A stretch of 64,000 bases of DNA from Plutella xylostella (GCF_932276165.1 NC_064011.1:3055501-3119500), one strand, 5' to 3'. Numbered from the stretch's first letter, positions 11,375 through 23,489 are shown. Notes: generated by a model not told the origin, from the letters alone. A program made the numbers and translations.

Positions 11375-12250
11375 TTCAAAGAAATCGATTTATAATCGAC
11401 CAAACCATGTCCAATCAAAAGATGGCCAACAGACCATTAGAGACCAGCTCTTCTGTTAAAAGTGTTAAATGGTTAAAATCCACCCTGTTTTAATGGGTGA
11501 CTGCTGTTACTTAATCAAATTACCTATATTTATGTGGTTAAAAAATCATCCCAAATATTATTGTAGCTGAAATGCATTCCAACAACCGATAGTAATCATA
11601 ATCAATCATTAATTTAGTTAATGGTATTAACAAAATTTAACGATCCGTAGTTCATTATATGTTCATCATGAGAAATTATCTATAATTTAATAATTACTTA
11701 GTTTTATAATACATATATAGGTACCTACACGTGTTTGGGAATTCGACATGTTAACAAAAATATTGCAACTCAGCATAATGCTATTACTAAAATGATTACG
11801 TTAATAATGACTTAGTTTTGCACAATTTAGGTTATTTACTATAAGAATATAATTACCTATGTACCTATCTCAGAAGTTGATCCAACAAAGTTTATAGGGC
11901 TGATTGTTTTATGGTCACATAAGGGTTATATGTGGAATAATTCTGATGCTGTCACAAGTGAATATTTGTTTTAGACAGCAACAACTTTATTCTTCAGACA
12001 TCATTTCATCATTTCATCCTGTGACAGCAACAACTTTATTCTTCAGATAACACTTATCTGACTATTGAAAAATCAGCCATTAGAGTTTTAAATAAGACAA
12101 AGATTCACACGTCAGTTTTTAAAAAGTCACAAAATATGATTGTCCAAAACTTTAAACGATATTTTAGTACAAACTAGATGGGATGTCAATGCAAAAAGAA
12201 AACCGTCGACAAAATAACAATCCACTTCTTCCTGAATTTTTTTCAATGCT
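11375..12250. other. Intergenic stretch, no gene seen
   Basis: AT-rich unique DNA. A phrase 'gacagcaacaactttattcttcaga' occurs twice (about 11975 and 12025), a short local duplication. Confidence 0.4.
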
Positions 12251-12258
12251 ACTAAGGT

Positions 12259-12400
12259 TGTAGGCAGAGGTGCATTGCTGCACCCACTTTTCGCCAGAGT
12301 GTTATGTTAGTCCCAATGTAATAGGGGGCGGGCCTATTGCCTCTGCCTACCCCGCAAGGGAGTACATTAGTACAAGGTGTGAGTGCGTGTTTTTTTTTTT
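12259..12400. repeat. Interspersed repeat, 'gtaggcagaggtgcattgctg' family
   Basis: Block 'gtaggcagaggtgcattgctgcacccacttttcgcca...cccaatgtaatagggggcgggcctattgcc', here joined to a reversed 'tgcctaccccgcaagggagtacattagtacaagg' segment and a poly-T. Related copies at 20312-20350, 32333-32450 and 48733-48857. It looks like a short retroelement; its class is unknown to me. Confidence 0.55.
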
Positions 12401-12681
12401 TACTAAGGTTGTCATAAAACGGTTTGACAGTAAATAAAATGCGGACAGATATTTGCTTTGTTTTTCTATTTATAACAGCATCTTGTTTGTATACTCGTAT
12501 GTTTAATCTAAGCGCCACACGTTTCCCTAAATAGTTCAACTTTGAGAGCGGTTTTCTCTGGCAACACCTTAAAATTCTGCAGCTCTGTCAAAAATATCTG
12601 CTTTTAAATTTGGTCTACGTGTGTTACTTGCTGTAGTGGATGAAGTGGTGATAGTGAGGTAGACATCAAATGATACTTACT

Positions 12682-12814
12682 GGCTGTTTTTTATATCAGA
12701 TACTAAATTTGCACATTCTGAACGGTTCATGATTGTCCCGCCAATAGAACAATTGACTGTTGGTAACCGTTCAGAATCTGTCAATTTAGTATCTGGGATT
12801 AAAAAAACAGACTT
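12682..12814. mobile_element. Palindromic MITE, AATCTCAGATACT family (shortened)
   Basis: Left arm 'ctgttttttatatcagatactaaatt..gaacggttcatgattgtcccgcc', right arm 'gaaccgttcagaatctgtcaatttagtatctgggattaaaaaaacag'. The centre is shorter than in the copy at 22823. Confidence 0.6.
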
Positions 12815-12891
12815 TAAATGGTACACTCGATTTATCGCTTGAGAACGTCAAGCCGTATCCTATCTTCATTACGTTCGGCGCACCCTGCTTC

Positions 12892-13065
12892 CGCTGCACG
12901 TTATCGACGTAGATAAATAAACGTCACTATGTCGCGCGATAAAAACGCATTCACGTATCATTAAACGAATTACTATATCGCGATTCCTCATAAATACGCT
13001 GCTGTGATGATGGAACGTGCATTAGACAAGTTTATCGTCGGCGATAACGAACCCGTGCAGCGAAT
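12892..13065. mobile_element. MITE, GTTCGTTATCG family
   Basis: Left end ccgctgcacgttatcgacgta and right end gtcggcgataacgaacccgtgcagcg are complementary. A second copy is at 53129-53243. Non-coding. Confidence 0.5.
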
Positions 13066-14291
13066 GATAGTAACCTGTCTGGATAAACTTTCTACAACGT
13101 ATCTTCATGAATCAAGCCATGTACCGAGCGACTGCAATCGTTAGGAAGCTCTTTACACACCGTGCACACTGCACACCCGAGTGTAAGGAATTCTGAGCTT
13201 TGATTCTCATGTTTTAAACACAGTATTGCGACCACAGACCTGTATTTGAATAGACAACGCTTGTCTCATTCCTTGTATAGAAACCAAGCGTGCCATTATT
13301 TTTATACCTACTGTCACGTCAGTCACGTCACTTGAACGATTTAGTTTAGGAACGTCCCTAATGACACTGCGCTAAAGGAAGATAATTTCACTCTCTTTTT
13401 ACACGCGAAGTACATGCACTTGCGTTGTCTACTCAAATACAGGTCTGTGATTGCGTCCATAATGGAACTGTAAAACTGGATTCATTGCCACGAACGTTTA
13501 ACAGCAAATATAGTCATATTGTCCAGTTCTAAAGATCAAAAATTTGGTAATCAAGGATTAATAAATGGCGGAATGGTCTTTTGAACATCAACTACCGGAC
13601 TCCGATAACGTCGTCGCGTTTGTTTGAGGTCTAAATGGAAAATGACAGTTTTCGATTTGTTTGCAACTGTGTCTTAAGGAGGAGAATAGACTCTCCATGT
13701 TTGTTCCAGGTGGTTCCATTTTTAAATAGGCACTTCTTTCTTATTTTTCTAATCGGTTTCCCGATGTGCCTGTTTACCCTTGCTGGCTGGATAGAGCCCA
13801 CTTTAATGAATATTTTTGAAAAAAATAGTAAGGTATTTATGGATATTATTCTATTGTAGATACATAGGTATACACAGCATTATATAGTACAAGTTATAAC
13901 CGAAATTTTCAGTACAAAGTGCCAAGACAGTTATTACCACAGACTTACATTTGTCTAGATAGCGCAAGTCCCTTTCCTTGCATCAGAAACACGCCATAAT
14001 TTTTTTATTTTTAACACACAATTTAATAGAAAAATTACGTACAGAGGATGGAAACTTTTGTTCTTAACACTTTTTCTGTGATTTTCGTTTTGTTTTTAAT
14101 CATAGGCAATGGTACCCCGAGTGTTCTTATCTATGTTTCATAAAAACCGTTCAAAGGTCTTTTACTATGAAAATAGACAAAAAGAAAAATTATCTCATAA
14201 AAATTACCACTCTTCAGAAGGCACGGACATAAAGTCTGTGGAGTGACAATCATTTATTTTAAAAAAAAAACCGTTCAATGCTTATGTATGC
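13066..14291. other. Intergenic stretch, no gene supported
   Basis: A 74-codon plus-strand ORF at 13635-13859 has a hydrophobic middle (about residues 35-53) but no support from neighbours, splice sites or family motifs. The rest is AT-rich. Confidence 0.35.
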
Positions 14292-14294
14292 TTA

Positions 14295-14441
14295 CCCCCT
14301 TATTCATAGAGAAGTTACAAAACGTTTTAACTAATAAACTGTTTTGTCCCTCTCCAACAAAGAACAATTTGTTCTTTGACAGAGAGGGACAAAACAGTTT
14401 ATTAGTTAAAACGTTTTGTAACTTCTCTATGAATAAGGGGG
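14295..14441. mobile_element. Near-perfect palindromic MITE, PIF/Harbinger-like
   Basis: A 147-bp element that is almost one continuous hairpin. It starts CCCCCTTATTCATAGAGAAG, has its centre at 'caaagaacaatttgttctttg', and ends with the complement of the start. It is flanked by TTA on both sides (14292-14294, 14442-14444). A 3-bp TTA duplication fits PIF/Harbinger. The ORF crossing it is an artefact. Confidence 0.7.
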
Positions 14442-14444
14442 TTA

Positions 14445-15400
14445 GTGTTGAAGGGGTTTTTATGGTTGGTAGGTTAGGTTATTTCTTTCAACTGTTAAAT
14501 GAGTATATAAGTACCTATGTGTATTTTTTATAAATTTGTTCAGGTAAATCAAGACTGAATAGCTACTTTGTGTAGCTGTCCAGTTAAATTGCGACGAGTG
14601 TACACGTGAATCACACTGCGGTGTCTAGGCAAATCTTAAGTCTATGGTATTCCATTCACAGCCGCTTAGAAGCCCCCGCTACAGCAATGTTATGACGTAA
14701 TTTAACCCTTGACGCAAATAAAAGGGTTTATGTGTTTGTTTGTGTCGACAATGAAACGTGCAAATGATGATGCAATGACGCTGTGAAATGTTATTTCTAG
14801 GCCTTTTATAGGCTTAAGTTTTCTCTTATTTCTTATAAGGAATTCAGTGTTTGAAGCGTGAGTAATTTTATTTAGTCTTCGACGCAAATTTTCGTGATAT
14901 CAGAGCAATATTGTGGTATGTTATAAGTTTCTTGTATGTGTGTGTGTGTCTGTGGCTTCGAAACTGCTGGACGGATTTGGATGTGGATTTATGTTTCTTT
15001 CACAGTTAAGAATGTTCTTAGAGCCATGTTGCTGAATTCAGACGTCCAGAGTGTTTACTAGGAAGAACGACCAGTTAAGAAGAACTTAAGTAGTAAAATG
15101 CAGCGGTGATTGAGTAGAACTTAAGTTCGCGCTAAGGTAAAATTACTCAAATGAGAAATTGGGCCTTACTGACCTTTAGCCCCTTTTAATCGTTGTTTGT
15201 GGGTTGTTTCAGCATCGACTTTTGGGAATTTCACTCAATTTAATGTAACCTAATTGATTTCGATTCAATCAAATTATCTAAAGTAATATCACTTTGGGGT
15301 TTGTTTGTTCGTTCATTTTATTCGTCGTATCGATGGAGAACTTCATTTTTTGCGATTATTTGTGTAAGTTTGGTTCACATCCTAGAAAACGGATTTAAGT
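14445..15400. other. Intergenic stretch, no gene seen
   Basis: AT-rich, with a short (TG)n at 14935-14950 followed by 'ctgtggcttcgaaactgctggacggatttggatg', a phrase resembling the Helitron-like core and possibly a diverged remnant. Confidence 0.35.
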
Positions 15401-15404
15401 ACAG

Positions 15405-15515
15405 TTCGGGCCAAACATCTTGATAGTTAAACATATAGCCTAAACCCTTCCTTCATTGGAAGGAGACTCGTGCCCCAGCAGTGGGGACGTAATGGGTCGT
15501 GATGATGATGATGAT
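15405..15515 (+). mobile_element. RTE-like LINE 3' end
   Basis: Contains 'gccccagcagtggggacgta' followed by gtgatgatgatgatgat, the usual 3' terminus of RTE-clade elements with a TGA-repeat tail. Severely 5' truncated. Confidence 0.55.
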
Positions 15516-15559
15516 CTTCATAGTCCTTAAATATAAAATGATAGTATTGTTTGTATCGG

Positions 15560-15775
15560 TTATGATACTCTTACAGTGAAGGAAACATCGTCAGGAAACC
15601 TGCATCTTGATTCTAGATGTGTACCCTAAGTGTTGCATTGTACTCATTCAAAAACTACGATACGGCTTGCGACCTACCTAACTATCACGTGAGTACAAAT
15701 ATACAGGGAAAAGCGGGTAACTCGCTGGTGCTTCACTTCTGACTACGAAGGGGGATTACAGTCGTGGCCATATGT
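15560..15775 (+). mobile_element. SINE-like repeat, family C
   Basis: Contains 'cagtgaaggaaacatcgtcaggaaacctgc', 'cgatacggcttgcgacctac', 'gaaaagcgggtaactcgctg' and ends ggattacagtcgtgg followed by an atgtatgt tail. The head is missing. Confidence 0.55.
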
Positions 15776-16164
15776 ATGTATGTTAAAATAATGTTTTTAG
15801 ATTAATCTATCTTCCACCAATGACTCTTAGGATCAAACTGTTTGCTTTGGGGCGGCATCGGCATAATACATATAATTATTATCTCTTTTGCCGACTGTAC
15901 CTATGATCTGAAGCTTTGGCTTTTCAAGAGATCTTGGAGGAAGAGTCGCGTTTTCTCATTACACATTCAAGTCAAGTTTCCACTCTGACAAGACGAGGAA
16001 TTAAGTCGGTCAGGGTTGTCACAAATACTTAGAGAATTTTCGAAGAGGTTTTAAATGTTATCTGGGGAGTAATAATTATGATGCTGATACTCTGGTGGTA
16101 ATATTAGACGGCGGTTTATTCGCTTGGAGACAAAAACATAGACAACTAGCAGGTCAATGCTCGA

Positions 16165-16395
16165 CAACCGAATGGTGTAGTGGTTAGCGACCCTGACTGC
16201 TATGACGGTCCCGGCTTCGATTCCGGCCGGAGCAGATATTTGTTTAAAGATATTCGTCGGGTCTTGGGCTAATATGTCTAATAATATGTATGTATCTGTG
16301 TAGATATATCAGCTGTCCGATACCTTTATATCACAGCCTCATAGGCTTTGACTAGCTCGGGGTCGGTAGGCGTGTGAGGTGGGCCAATTTGCATT
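16165..16395 (+). mobile_element. tRNA-derived SINE, family B
   Basis: Head: 'aatggtgtagtggttagcgac' (box A region) and 'ggcttcgattccggc' (box B). The body contains 'agatatttgtttaaaga', 'tgtagatatatcagctgtcc' and 'tcggggtcgg'. A diverged copy compared with 22411-22676. Confidence 0.65.
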
Positions 16396-16469
16396 TAATT
16401 ACTGAACCAGGGCCGCTAGTCTGTAAAATTTTATAGACATAATACATGTAATTTGGCAGACTTCGGGAC

Positions 16470-16690
16470 GGCCTCATCATCACGACTCATCATGTCCCCA
16501 CTGCTGGGACACGGGTCTGCTTTCGATGAAGGGTTTTGGCCTAGTCCACCACGCTGGCCTAGTGCGAGTTGGTGGACGTCAACACTAGTTCTGAAAGAGT
16601 TGCCGGGTGAAGTGAGCAACCCGACTGTCAGATGTTTCCATGCTGCCCGAAGGCCTCTGACTAGGCTTAACGACTGCGGGCCGGCCTATT
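16470..16690 (-). mobile_element. RTE-like LINE 3' fragment
   Basis: The minus strand ends 'gtgtcccagcagtggggacatgatgagtcgtgatgatg', matching the tail at 15405-15515. Upstream is decayed coding sequence. The overlapping ORFs on both strands are shadows. Confidence 0.5.
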
Positions 16691-16699
16691 GCCATAAAT

Positions 16700-18337
16700 T
16701 ATTGTGACGCGTGACAACCCTAGCTATCTCAGGGTTATAAAATATTTATTCTCTTACAACACTCGTCGAATTTCCGAGGGTCTTCGGATGGCGATTTCAC
16801 TAATGTCTGAAAATTCTAATGTTTCACTTTCATAATTTCATCAGGTAGTCAGATTTTGTTCAATATTTAAATTAAGGGGATCCCTAAAGCTAAAATGCTA
16901 AAGTCGGCTTGATATACTTGATTAGATTGGAAAAACGGTGGCTTCTATCACATTGATAAAAATATATTTTGTAGCAGAGGGTATACTGAACATGTTAGTT
17001 GCTTATAAATTGGTGCAGGATTATAATAAGTATGTTAAAAAAAATTGCAAACACACCATGTCTTTTGCCATTTTTTGACTTATTATGAAAAAACCCTCGA
17101 AATCAGAGGGCCCATTTTCATGGAATCTTATATGTATGTGTAGGTAATTAAATTCTTAACAAAGTTACCTTAAAGAGTTGGATTTAATGGACCAGAAGTC
17201 AACTTTTTTTGCAAAAAACTAATAAATTCCGGTTTAAAAATGATGACACCGTGACAGATTTCAGATTTCTTCAGTCGTCGCCCTGGTGGCGGCCTGTTAG
17301 GAGCGATACCCACGCCATTTTATTTTTTATCAAATATTTCACAAAAACTGATTAAATCAACAAATTATGACTACAAGTATTATAATACATATGCATTTGC
17401 TATGGAAAGTTAATTTTCTAATCATTTTAGATGCAGAAAAGCCGATAATTCTTAGAAAACATTTCGCCTTTTCGATTTGTTTACATTTTTTACTATAGAG
17501 TTACAGATGCATAGATAAAGGTAAACATTGCACATAATGACACTTATTAGATTCTCCGAATAAGAACTATACGGTCAATGCAGTATGCCAAAGCGCGAGC
17601 CTGTTTATATTCTGAGGGGTAATTTATTTTATTTTAACGGTTGTGTATGGTAGGTAAGCTACACAATATACAGGGTGTTGAAAAGTAAGTTCATAATTTG
17701 TTTTATTTGAAACCAAAAACCGTAGTTAATTAAAAATATATATATTTTAAGATGTGGTAGTCTGTAGTCTGTACACTACAGGTTGTTAAAAATAAGTAAG
17801 TAGGTATTTTTAAAAATTGAAGATCTAAAATTTACATAATTTTTTAAATCTATTTAACAAGCTTTGCAAAAAAGCGGTTAAGTGCGACTATATCTCGCCA
17901 TGAAAAAAATGAAATGTTTACTGTAGCTATGAATTTTATGCGTTACAAGTGGAATAAAATACCGCATAATATTATGTACAACTATGTAAGAGCCTAGTTT
18001 TAAAAAAAAAACTCATAAGAAAATATTAAATACACAGGTTTTTTAACCCCTGAAGGAAATAGAGGGGTGTTATAAGTTTAAAGTAAGGGCTGAATTTTTT
18101 TTTTAAATTAGGGTGATAGGTAATGTATATTTTTAATGATTTTTTCAAATAGATAAATGTTATACCATTTTTAAATTGCCATAAAATTACCTATAGTTAT
18201 AGTTATAGAAAAGGGCAGGGCTACCAGTGCCCATTCGCCACTGCAACCTAAAAGATCTATAAATTATGAATTATGACTCCCCATGCCGAGTCTTACTCTA
18301 CAGGCCCAGGTCTTTTATAAACCTGATATTACCTATA
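16700..18337. other. Intergenic stretch with a possible MITE end
   Basis: AT-rich. A CAGGGTGTTG terminus is at 17671, but its partner was not identified. No gene. Confidence 0.35.
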
Positions 18338-18588
18338 CAGGATGTTGCAAAAAGGGTATACTGTGCCGAAAGGGTTTGACTCAGGGGTTATTCTGAACAA
18401 CTTTTGTTCTCCAAGTTTTGGAAATTCTCGAAAAATAAATTCGGTCTCTATAGTAAAAAGTCACGTGATCGAATAAGTTTCTATGTAAAAGGTTTTGTGA
18501 ATTTTCAAAATTGTAGAAGAAAAGTGGATCAGAAAGGCACCTAAATCCACTTTTGGCTAAGCTTTATACCCTTTTTTCAATACCTTGT
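18338..18588. mobile_element. MITE, CAGGGTGTTGCAAAA family
   Basis: Starts TA|caggatgttgcaaaaagggtata and ends ttttttcaataccttg|TA. Contains 'gccgaaagggtttgactcag', 'aaagtcacgtgatcga' and the complementary right-hand block. Non-coding. Confidence 0.6.
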
Positions 18589-19214
18589 ATAAAATATCGT
18601 CAGCGTCACCTTAGATCGTAATCATCGTAACTCCTCGTGACCAAATTTTAGAGGAGACAAAAATACTGTTTTATTTGTAGTTCTAGTTGGCATACTACCC
18701 ACCTAAAGTTTTTTTTAACTAGCCTAAAAATGATTTGTTTAGACAGTCTATCTTCCTGTTCAACCGCAGCCTGAGTGCCAGTGACTCAATGACTGAAAGG
18801 AGGCCATTAGTGCTCCTAAATAAATAAAGCAGGCCTGTAGATTATCTTTCAGTGTACCGACACATCTGATTGCTGTAAGAGCCTGATAAGCTCTTCGAAC
18901 GAGTCATACCTCTGTGGTGGTACGGTTTCGACCTTTCGGACAGTCAGTTTGGCATCCGAAATGCGGATTCGAATAGTGGGTACAATACTTTGCGTTCGTT
19001 CACTGTCGGAGCAGGATAAGGAGCAGGATAAGTAGGAGCAGAACCACGGGCGAGTTGTTGCGCTGGCTGTTTGCTTAAAAATAGTAACCGCGTTCAACTC
19101 TATCCCCTAGAGGACGAACCTTTAGGGCGGCTCTTGTATACCATCACTTGTCTTCTCTATCTCGTCATCTGCAGAAAATTGACAGAGGTCATACGTGTCT
19201 AACAGGGGAGAGGG

Positions 19215-19690
19215 TTTGTTTTCACTGAAGAAGTTCAGTTGCGGAGTTCCACAGCGGTAGGTCTTGGACCCCTCTGCTGTGGAACTTGGCATACAACGCG
19301 GTCCTGCAAATCAAGCTCGCAAACGGCGTTAGCACAGTGCATTTTTCTAATGTCACACAGGTCGTGAGGTAGGCTGAGAGCCTCCTTCGGGGATGACATC
19401 CCAATGATTCATTACGAAAAAATTGCTGCAGCTGTGCTCGCCATGCAGTGCATGGGCTACTTCCGAATCTGGGGGGCTGTTGCAAAGGAGTCCGTTGCCT
19501 CTATACGGTACGGGTTCCGTGCGATCTATGATCCTTCCGGGAGCACCTGTCTTGTCAAGTCGAAGAGAATGGCTCGTATTCGACGCAACCTGCAGTACTG
19601 GTGGGATTGGTTGGAGGACAGGACAGCAGGAAGCTGCAGCAGCCGTCATGCTGTGATTCGACGCATAGATGCAAAAAAAAGTTGAAAGTA
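19215..19690 (+). pseudogene. Decayed R1-like LINE reverse transcriptase fragment
   Basis: At 19235-19340 the plus strand encodes, with one stop and a frameshift, the block GVPQ..VL..PLLWNLAYNAVL, the motif around the B region of R1-clade reverse transcriptases. The next part, where the catalytic YADD box should lie, reads HFSNVT, so the active site is lost. A 93-codon ORF follows at 19404-19685 (ends RRIDAKKS) that may be downstream LINE sequence; I do not recognise it. Decay shows it is an inactive, 5'-truncated copy. The family call rests on this one motif. Confidence 0.45.
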
Positions 19691-20420
19691 ACTTCATGTT
19701 AATAAAATATTAGATCTTAATTTAACAACATAACATTGCAAAAAAAAATTAACATTGTTGAGTATGTTATTGTAATTTACTAAAGTAGTAATAAAAACAA
19801 AGGCTTATTGCATAGTTTTCGTTCACGTTCGCCTACATCGCACGTTGTATATGAGAATAAAGGGTATAATTACTAAGTTTTCTTGTTTAAAAATCCCGGT
19901 TGGGGTTTAGAGGAAAACAAATGGTAAAATGCGGAATACAGTTTTTTTTTTCGAATAAAGAGGAAAACATGTGAATTCAAAAAACGTTTCTATTGACACC
20001 AAAGAGTACTTTTCGCCGAGAAAAGTGGAGTTACAATGTTTGCGATCTAAAGTGATGATAGAACTAGAACTTATTTTTTCAGTTCACCTGCTGTTGAGTG
20101 AAATCGTAATTAGGTAAATGACTCCTTGACATGAAAATAACTTTTTTTTTATAATCGTTATAACAAAACCGTTTTTTTTAATACAGCAATATTTGTAGGT
20201 GTACTTACAGTGAGCAAAAGAGCGCAGCAAGGTGTAAATTTTTTGGTTTTTAAGAAACAAAAATATTATTTCTATCATATCCCAAATACACATAAGTACT
20301 TAAAAAAAAATACACACTCTCGCCTTGTACTAATGTACTCCCTTGCGGGGGTACTTACATGTTATTATTTTTCTGGTGACCTCCCCATATCCCTTTGCCA
20401 GCTACGTAACCTTTTGTGAC
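19691..20420. other. Intergenic stretch with a repeat fragment
   Basis: AT-rich. At 20312-20350 it contains 'cacactctcgccttgtactaatgtactcccttgcggggg', part of the repeat at 48733. Opposed ORFs of 69 codons are artefacts. Confidence 0.35.
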
Positions 20421-20430
20421 ACCCTGTATA

Positions 20431-20657
20431 TGCAGAGTTCTGCAAACTACTGTTCTGCTTTTGAAACACCAAAAAAAAACAGGTCGTCTAACTAAAAGGT
20501 CACGTGACCAAAAAAATTATATGAAGAAGCGTTTTTTTCATGAATATAAAAAATTACGTAGGATAAAAGTTTTTCAGAGTGACGCCTGAGTAACGCCCTT
20601 TCGGCTAACTATACTTTTTTTATTACACGGGGGCAGAGTTTAATACAACACCCTGAA
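20431..20657. mobile_element. MITE, CAGGGTGTTGCAAAA family
   Basis: Contains 'aaggtcacgtgaccaaaaaaat', 'cctgagtaacgccctttcggct' and ends acaacaccctg. A separate terminus of the same family (gacaccctgta) lies just before it at 20418-20430, so two copies abut here. Confidence 0.5.
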
Positions 20658-20699
20658 CTATTAAACTCTGATAATATTTTCGCGATTTTTTTACATTCT

Positions 20700-20791
20700 G
20701 ATTTCATTTCCTGGCTTAGAAATAACATCAATAACATGCTGCACACGTAGGTTTCGGCATAGTATTAAACCCTTTTTGCAACAACCTGTAT
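20700..20791. repeat. MITE fragment, same family as 1-95
   Basis: 'ctggcttagaaataacatcaataacatgctgcacac' and a degenerate terminus tttttgcaacaacctgta parallel the block at the start of the window. Confidence 0.5.
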
Positions 20792-21136
20792 AAATATCGG
20801 CACGGGTACGACTTTATATATAATTAATTATTAAATATTAAAAATACTTTCAAATAAAAATAAATATTTTCGTATCACAAAACAATATTACTTACTTAGT
20901 ATATTTTTAACAAAGTGGCATGTCTTCACTTTTATGTTTTCGAGTACTATGTTAAAATTTCATGTCATTGTCCGTAGAACGCCCCGCATACCTCAACCCC
21001 CCCTCACTAGATTTGACAGATTCTGATTTTCTTCCAGCTTTAGTGACAGCCTTAAGTTTGCTTCTTATCTTAAGTCGTAATGGGAAGGTAGTGCCGACTC
21101 AGGTCTTTTCTGAATAACTTTATTGTTTGCTACTAC

Positions 21137-21300
21137 AGGGTGTTGTTAAAGTGGTATAGTAAACGGAAGGGGGGTCATATACCCAACAACTTTGGTATTA
21201 AATTTGAAAGTCGCGAAAAATATACTTAATATTTGTCTTTTGGCTACCTGACTAACCTGACTTAGACTTTTTAATATAGAGAGTTGTTTATGCTTAATGA
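21137..21300. repeat. MITE fragment, CAGGGTGTTG family
   Basis: Starts cagggtgttgttaaagtggta followed by 'aaacggaaggggggtca'. No right terminus found. Confidence 0.4.
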
Positions 21301-21678
21301 GGTAAGTAGGTAGTTTAGCCTTGTATTATACTTACATTATTATCTGTAGTACCTACATACAACCTTAGAGATTTCGTCTCCTGGATATCTGTGGAAGATT
21401 CAGAATTAATTTTACCCAAATCCGGGCATTGAAGTAGCTCCAGATACAGCCACAATAACCGTTACTAAGTGGAGTCGCTTTGATTACAATTGAGATAGCG
21501 AAATTGACTTTAGAAATTACATCGAGACACGGGGATGGTAGGTATTAGAAAATTACATTGAAATGGCGATAGCATGCATGTTATGAACTTTAGGCGGTTA
21601 TAGCAAAGAATAGAATAAGTACTCTTAGTTTTGCACCATGTAAGCAATACGAAATCGAACGTATCCTATCAGATTCTA

Positions 21679-21749
21679 CAGGGTGTTGCAAAAATGGAGA
21701 TGGAAATCCATGGAGGTTTCGGCTTAGTATACCCTTTTGCAACACCCTG
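21679..21749. mobile_element. Minimal MITE, CAGGGTGTTGCAAAA family
   Basis: Only 71 bp from cagggtgttgcaaaaatgg to cccttttgcaacaccctg, flanked by TA. It is essentially two termini with the internal part deleted, the smallest complete member here. Confidence 0.65.
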
Positions 21750-21837
21750 TAGAATACCATTTAATTTAAAAAAGGCACTTAGGTATAGTAATCCGAAAGT
21801 GTAATTTATTATTAACAAGTTTAGTAACTACGACTTT

Positions 21838-21962
21838 GAAAATTCATCATCATCAGCCTTCTGTCGCCCACTGTTTTTTTAGTATTACAGGCCTCTTTCC
21901 TTTTTTTGTACGCCAATTCTTACGGTCCTGTGACGCTCTGGTCCACTGCTTCCCCGAAAATT
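21838..21962 (-). mobile_element. RTE-like LINE 3' fragment
   Basis: The minus strand ends with 'cagtgggcgacagaaggctgatgatgatga'. Decayed. Confidence 0.4.
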
Positions 21963-22055
21963 TATTTATTTATTTACCTATTTGTAAAAGAAAACTAATA
22001 ATGTACAAAGGCGGGCTTATTGCCAAAAAGCTATTTCTTCCAGCCAACCCTTGTT
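21963..22055 (-). mobile_element. LINE 3' end (CR1/Jockey-like tail)
   Basis: Minus strand: ggctggaagaaatagctttttggcaataagcccgcc, then an A/T tail. Same family as 9606-9745. Confidence 0.5.
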
Positions 22056-22410
22056 AGGTTGGGAGAAGAGGACATTAACGCTTTCAATTAATTAAAAGCA
22101 CAAAAAAATATTACCTAACATAGATTTAGCCTACCAGTAAAAAAATTGTGCTGCGTTTGAAAATTTGAGTTTTTTCTGTTTATCTAATATCTATAGAATC
22201 TTTGTTGGACACATACTGACTCGTACATTCACGACTAACGACATCTTCACTGATAAATTGTCACACTGTTCATGTAAGACGCCCCATTTGCTTATGTAGA
22301 GGCAGTGAGATTTCATTACAGCCATAATAAGCTTCTCAAACGCCCGGGAGTGTTCTAAGGCAGTTATGTTATAAATGTATTATGAGTTCGAGTAGCGACC
22401 GAAGCAAGTT

Positions 22411-22676
22411 GACGGTCGAATGGCGTAGTGGTTAGTGGCCCTGACTGCTATGCCGAAGGTCCTGGGTTCGATTCCCGGCTGGGGCAGATATTTGTTTAAA
22501 AGACAGATATTTGTACTCGGGTCTTGGGTGTTGATATTTATATTTAGTATCTATCTATCTATGTATTTGTGTAGATATATCAGCTGTCCGACACCCATAA
22601 CACAGGTTCTGCCTAGCTTGGGGTCGGATGGCCGTGTGTGAGGATGTCCCCACATATTTATATTTATTTATATTTA
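22411..22676 (+). mobile_element. tRNA-derived SINE, family B, full length
   Basis: The best-preserved plus-strand copy. The head 'tcgaatggcgtagtggttag' to 'gggttcgattcccggctgg' carries Pol III A and B boxes. The body has 'agatatttgtttaaaag', 'actcgggtcttgggtg', a tatctatctatcta run, 'tgtagatatatcagctgtcc', 'cttggggtcggatggccgtg', and a tatttat tail. Minus-strand relatives: 37606-37836, 38718-38955, 48863-48986, 52218-52471. Confidence 0.85.
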
Positions 22677-22822
22677 AGTTTCAGGAATGACACTGTATTT
22701 AAGATCATGTACATAGACGACTTCTTCTTGTTAGCGTGTGTTGTTTAAAGTGACTACATGAAAGGTTCTCGGACCCTATCGCGAAGTCAAAACGAAATAA
22801 CATTTATAAAGTACTTAATTAA

Positions 22823-22983
22823 AGTCTGTTTTTTTTCTCAGATACTGCATTGACAGATTCTGAACGGTTCATCAACACATCAACAGTCGATTGACTTATC
22901 GTTCTATGGGCGGGCGGGACAATCGACTTTTGATAAACCGTTCAGAATCCGTCAAGTTAGTATCTGAGATTAAAAAACAGACT
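22823..22983. mobile_element. Palindromic MITE, AATCTCAGATACT family
   Basis: Ends 'aaagtctgtttttt' and 'aaaaaacagacttt' are complementary. Arms contain 'gacagattctgaacggttca' and 'gaaccgttcagaatccgtca' around 'cgggcgggacaatcgac'. Confidence 0.7.
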
Positions 22984-23328
22984 TTAGGATGTATGAGATA
23001 CCGTCATTCGCTAACTACGCCATATACAGGGTGTATAATTTCGTTACTAATGTCTCAAAGATTGTATCGAAGATCCTCACTGATTCGACCGGCCTGGGAC
23101 CATAGAGGTTGTAGACAAGGCCAAGTTCTGAAAAGTCCTCCAAGGAGTGAGATGTCAAACTTTTGGGTTACTCAGAGTTACAACACGTTTGGGGCCAAGG
23201 AAATTGGGCCGTTACCCACTGTTATGTCGTAGTTTGGCCCTATTATATTCTATTCGTTGTGATGATGTCAGTTTCTACACCTACCTCACTTGAATAGAAC
23301 CATTGTGGATATAACCTTAAGGTAAGCG

Positions 23329-23489
23329 TCCACCTTTCGGCAACTTCACCACCATTCTTTGTATTAGAAATTCACACAAGTGCGTCCACTTCGTCGGCAT
23401 TGCTGACGCCGTTTCTCCATACATTTATGAAAATCAATAATATATATTATGTTCGATATGTACGATACCGATAAGTGAACCCTTACCTT
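23329..23489. mobile_element. MITE, AAGGTAAGCGTCCA family
   Basis: Left end aaggtaagcgtccacctttc, right end complementary (gtgaacccttacctt). Internal 'aaattcacacaagtgcgtcc' and 'ttgctgacgccgtttctcc' match the copy at 52543-52711. Confidence 0.6.

Noticed and set aside
13635..13859. 74-codon ORF with a hydrophobic segment
   Set aside because: No signal-peptide context, homology or splice support; a hydrophobic run is common in T-rich translated DNA.
18849..19097. 82-codon minus ORF next to the R1-like remnant
   Set aside because: Could be retroelement gag-like, but no motif (for example zinc knuckles) is present; not supported.
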